Assembly: GCA_030626685.1 (NCBI GenBank)
Contig: DAOUTL010000081.1
Location: 1-6,255, forward strand
Reading direction: 5' to 3'
Source of the DNA: Candidatus Bathyarchaeota archaeon
Lineage (GTDB): Archaea > Thermoproteota > Bathyarchaeia > Bathyarchaeales > Bathycorpusculaceae
DNA: 6,255 nt
In this document: piece by piece, positions 4,973 through 6,255 of the stretch
How positions within the stretch are numbered: position 1 is the first letter of the stretch
How the letters are laid out: every line of letters begins with the position of its first letter
Program-made: the position numbers and the translations under genes
Notes under the pieces: generated by a model
Database searches by the model: none
What the model was told of the DNA's origin: nothing
The model's input: only the letters and a program-made list of their open reading frames with translations

Positions 4973-5052
4973 GGTGCAATTCTTATGCCTCTTTTATTAG
5001 TCGATCTGTACTTGGTGCAACAAAATAAAAGGGGTAAATGCATAAAGAAAGA

Positions 5053-5086
5053 ATTCTTGATAAAAAATACTTCGAGTATTGAGAAT
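5053..5086. other. hairpin-forming dyad upstream of the aldo/keto reductase
   Basis: AATACT (5066-5071), a TCG loop and AGTATT (5075-5080) form a perfect six-base stem. It is flanked by ATTCTT (5053-5058) and GAGAAT (5081-5086), which can pair with one G:T wobble. It may be an operator or an RNA hairpin in a leader. A 14-codon frame with a GGGG ahead of its ATG (5038-5082) spans it; I cannot say whether it is translated. Confidence 0.3.
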
Positions 5087-5152
5087 GGACAGAGGTGTGT
5101 AGTCCTCACAAAAGCAAAAATAATAATACACCCGTAAATTACTGGTGAATAT

Positions 5153-5935
5153 ATGCTTAAAGTTCCTATGGTAAATCTTGGAAGTACCGGATTAAAAGTA
5201 TCTAAACTGGGTTTTGGAACAGTTTATTTTGGGGTACCGTCACTTAACATAAGTCCAGAGGAAGGCAGTCGAATTCTGATCGAATCCTATGGGTTAGGAG
5301 TTAATTTCTGGGACACTTCTGATGATTATGGAAGCCATCCACATGTTGCTTCAGCCTTGAAACATGTTTTAAGAAGAGAAGTTGTCATATCCACCAAAAC
5401 GAAGGCTAAAAACAGTGTAGAAGCAAAGAACAGTCTTAAGAGTTCTCTTAAAGAGCTTAATACGGACTATGTTGACATTTTTATGTTGCACGAAGTAGGA
5501 TATGACTGGATTAAAGAATGCCATCAGATGCTAAAAAAACTTAACGACATAAAAAGCACAGGCACCATTAAGGCGATTGGTTTATCCACCCATAGCGTCG
5601 CCGTTGTGAAGACGGCTTCCCAGTTTGAGGAATTAGATGTAGTTATGACTATTTGTTGCAAGGCAAATCAAGCATTTATCAACAGATTCCGGGAGTTAAT
5701 CCCACTGGAAGATGGTTCTATTGAAGAAATGCTTCATGTAACTAAGTTAGTTCATGACAATGGAAAAGGGGTTATTGCGATGAAAGTTCTTGGGTGCGGT
5801 GCTACACCCCTGGTTAAGAACTACCAGCCAGCCATAAAAGCAATCGCTCAGCTAGACTTTGTAGACGCTATGGTTATAGGAATGCGAAGCCTCGATGAAG
5901 TTAGGAAAAACGTAAAGGTAGTTGCCTCTAGTTAG
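5153..5935 (+). CDS. aldo/keto reductase
   Basis: This 260-residue NAD(P)H-dependent oxidoreductase is a TIM barrel. The N-terminus L-G-S-T-G-L-K-V-S-K-L-G-F-G-T (9-23) is the family hallmark. The catalytic tetrad is complete: Asp54 and Tyr59 in F-W-D-T-S-D-D-Y-G, Lys82 in I-S-T-K-T-K, and His113 in F-M-L-H-E-V. The G-x-I-K-A-I-G-L-S-T-H block (137-147) and the C-terminal A-M-V-I-G-M-R-S-L-D-E-V (239-250) complete the cofactor-binding end of the barrel. It ends right after the barrel and lacks the C-terminal 4Fe-4S extension seen in many archaeal relatives, so it is shorter than the usual 300-plus residues. The substrate cannot be told from sequence. ATG 5153 is preceded by GGTGA at 5144-5148, and an AT-rich run at about 5115-5129 may hold the TATA box. 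It appears to be a single-gene unit. Confidence 0.93.
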   Translation: MLKVPMVNLGSTGLKVSKLGFGTVYFGVPSLNISPEEGSRILIESYGLGVNFWDTSDDYGSHPHVASALKHVLRREVVISTKTKAKNSVEAKNSLKSSLKELNTDYVDIFMLHEVGYDWIKECHQMLKKLNDIKSTGTIKAIGLSTHSVAVVKTASQFEELDVVMTICCKANQAFINRFRELIPLEDGSIEEMLHVTKLVHDNGKGVIAMKVLGCGATPLVKNYQPAIKAIAQLDFVDAMVIGMRSLDEVRKNVKVVASS

Positions 5936-6098
5936 CGCACTGTTTATACAATTTCAAAATCTCATCAACAGCCTTTTCAGAATACCTGTCTCCCTAAGCA
6001 GCCTCTTATTCAACTGATTCAACATTCAAACACAAACACACAGGCAATAAGATTTATCTAAAGCATATTTATCCTTTCGATTCCTCGGTGCTCAAACC

Positions 6099-6255
6099 AT
6101 GTCAGACCGAAACCTACTTCGTCTTGTAACCTACTGCGGCCTATACTGCGGATTATGCGCCAACCGCAACCGCATACCAAAACACGCATGTCAACTACAA
6201 AAAAGCCTCCACGAAGAAGGCATGGACAACTGGTACAAATACATACCAGACCTAA
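6099..6255 (+). CDS. DUF3795 family protein, 5' part (runs off the window)
   Basis: The first 52 codons of a DUF3795 gene are visible. The signature Y-C-G-L-Y-C-G-L-C (residues 12-20) supplies the C-x3-C-x2-C cysteines that are thought to bind metal, and L-Q-K-S-L-H-E-E-G...W-Y-K-Y-I-P-D-L follows as in other family members. The function of the family is unknown. ATG 6099 is supported by GGTG at 6087-6090. Candidate TATA boxes lie at 6051-6058 and 6064-6071. The visible sense strand is A+C rich (about 63% over 6121-6240), with many C-ending codons, unlike the reductase before it. It is a distinct, intact-looking paralogue of the broken DUF3795 gene at 2711-3167. Confidence 0.85.
   Translation, partial: MSDRNLLRLVTYCGLYCGLCANRNRIPKHACQLQKSLHEEGMDNWYKYIPDL

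Overview
The window looks archaeal, most likely from a mesophilic or moderately thermophilic member of the TACK/Bathyarchaeia type. The placement is inference from gene content and promoter style. The evidence is a C-terminal bacterio-opsin-activator type HTH (HTH_10, essentially an archaeal domain), TATA-box promoters about 20-50 bases ahead of start codons, a probable leaderless start at 4192, GGTGA/GGAGG-type Shine-Dalgarno sites elsewhere, a tRNA without an encoded CCA, and two DUF3795 cysteine-rich genes.

Left part (1-1059): a complete tRNA-Ala(GGC) carrying the G3:U70 alanine identity pair is followed by an oligo-T terminator. Next comes an overlapping two-gene unit, DUF4258 then DUF2283, with a toxin-antitoxin-like layout. 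A gene-poor stretch follows. It holds a strong orphan BRE/TATA element, a degraded copy of the 3' end of the tRNA, and an imperfect hairpin just beyond the end of the next gene. The tRNA and its degraded 3' copy flank the gene pair, as expected if the pair once arrived by integration at the tRNA.

Middle part (1060-4905): a minus-strand operon encodes a TehB-like SAM methyltransferase followed by a HEAT-repeat protein resembling AlkD-type DNA alkylation repair proteins. It is divergent from a DUF3795 gene broken by one in-frame stop and later frameshifts. A minus-strand Fpg/Nei-family DNA glycosylase is divergent from an HTH_10 transcription regulator. Both divergent intergenic gaps contain the same 45-base element (38/45 identical, ungapped by my count), which carries back-to-back TATA boxes and a GTCA-N2-TGAC-like dyad. 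This duplicated bidirectional promoter is the most interesting feature. It suggests that two repair-like transcription units, a DUF3795 gene and the regulator were or are co-controlled.

Right part (4906-6255): a 247-base intergenic region with a further exact GTCA-N2-TGAC dyad and a hairpin precedes an aldo/keto reductase with an intact catalytic tetrad. A second DUF3795 gene starts near the edge and runs off the window.

I see no CRISPR array, insertion sequence, rRNA or replication origin. All functional statements come from sequence patterns recognised by eye; no database search was run.
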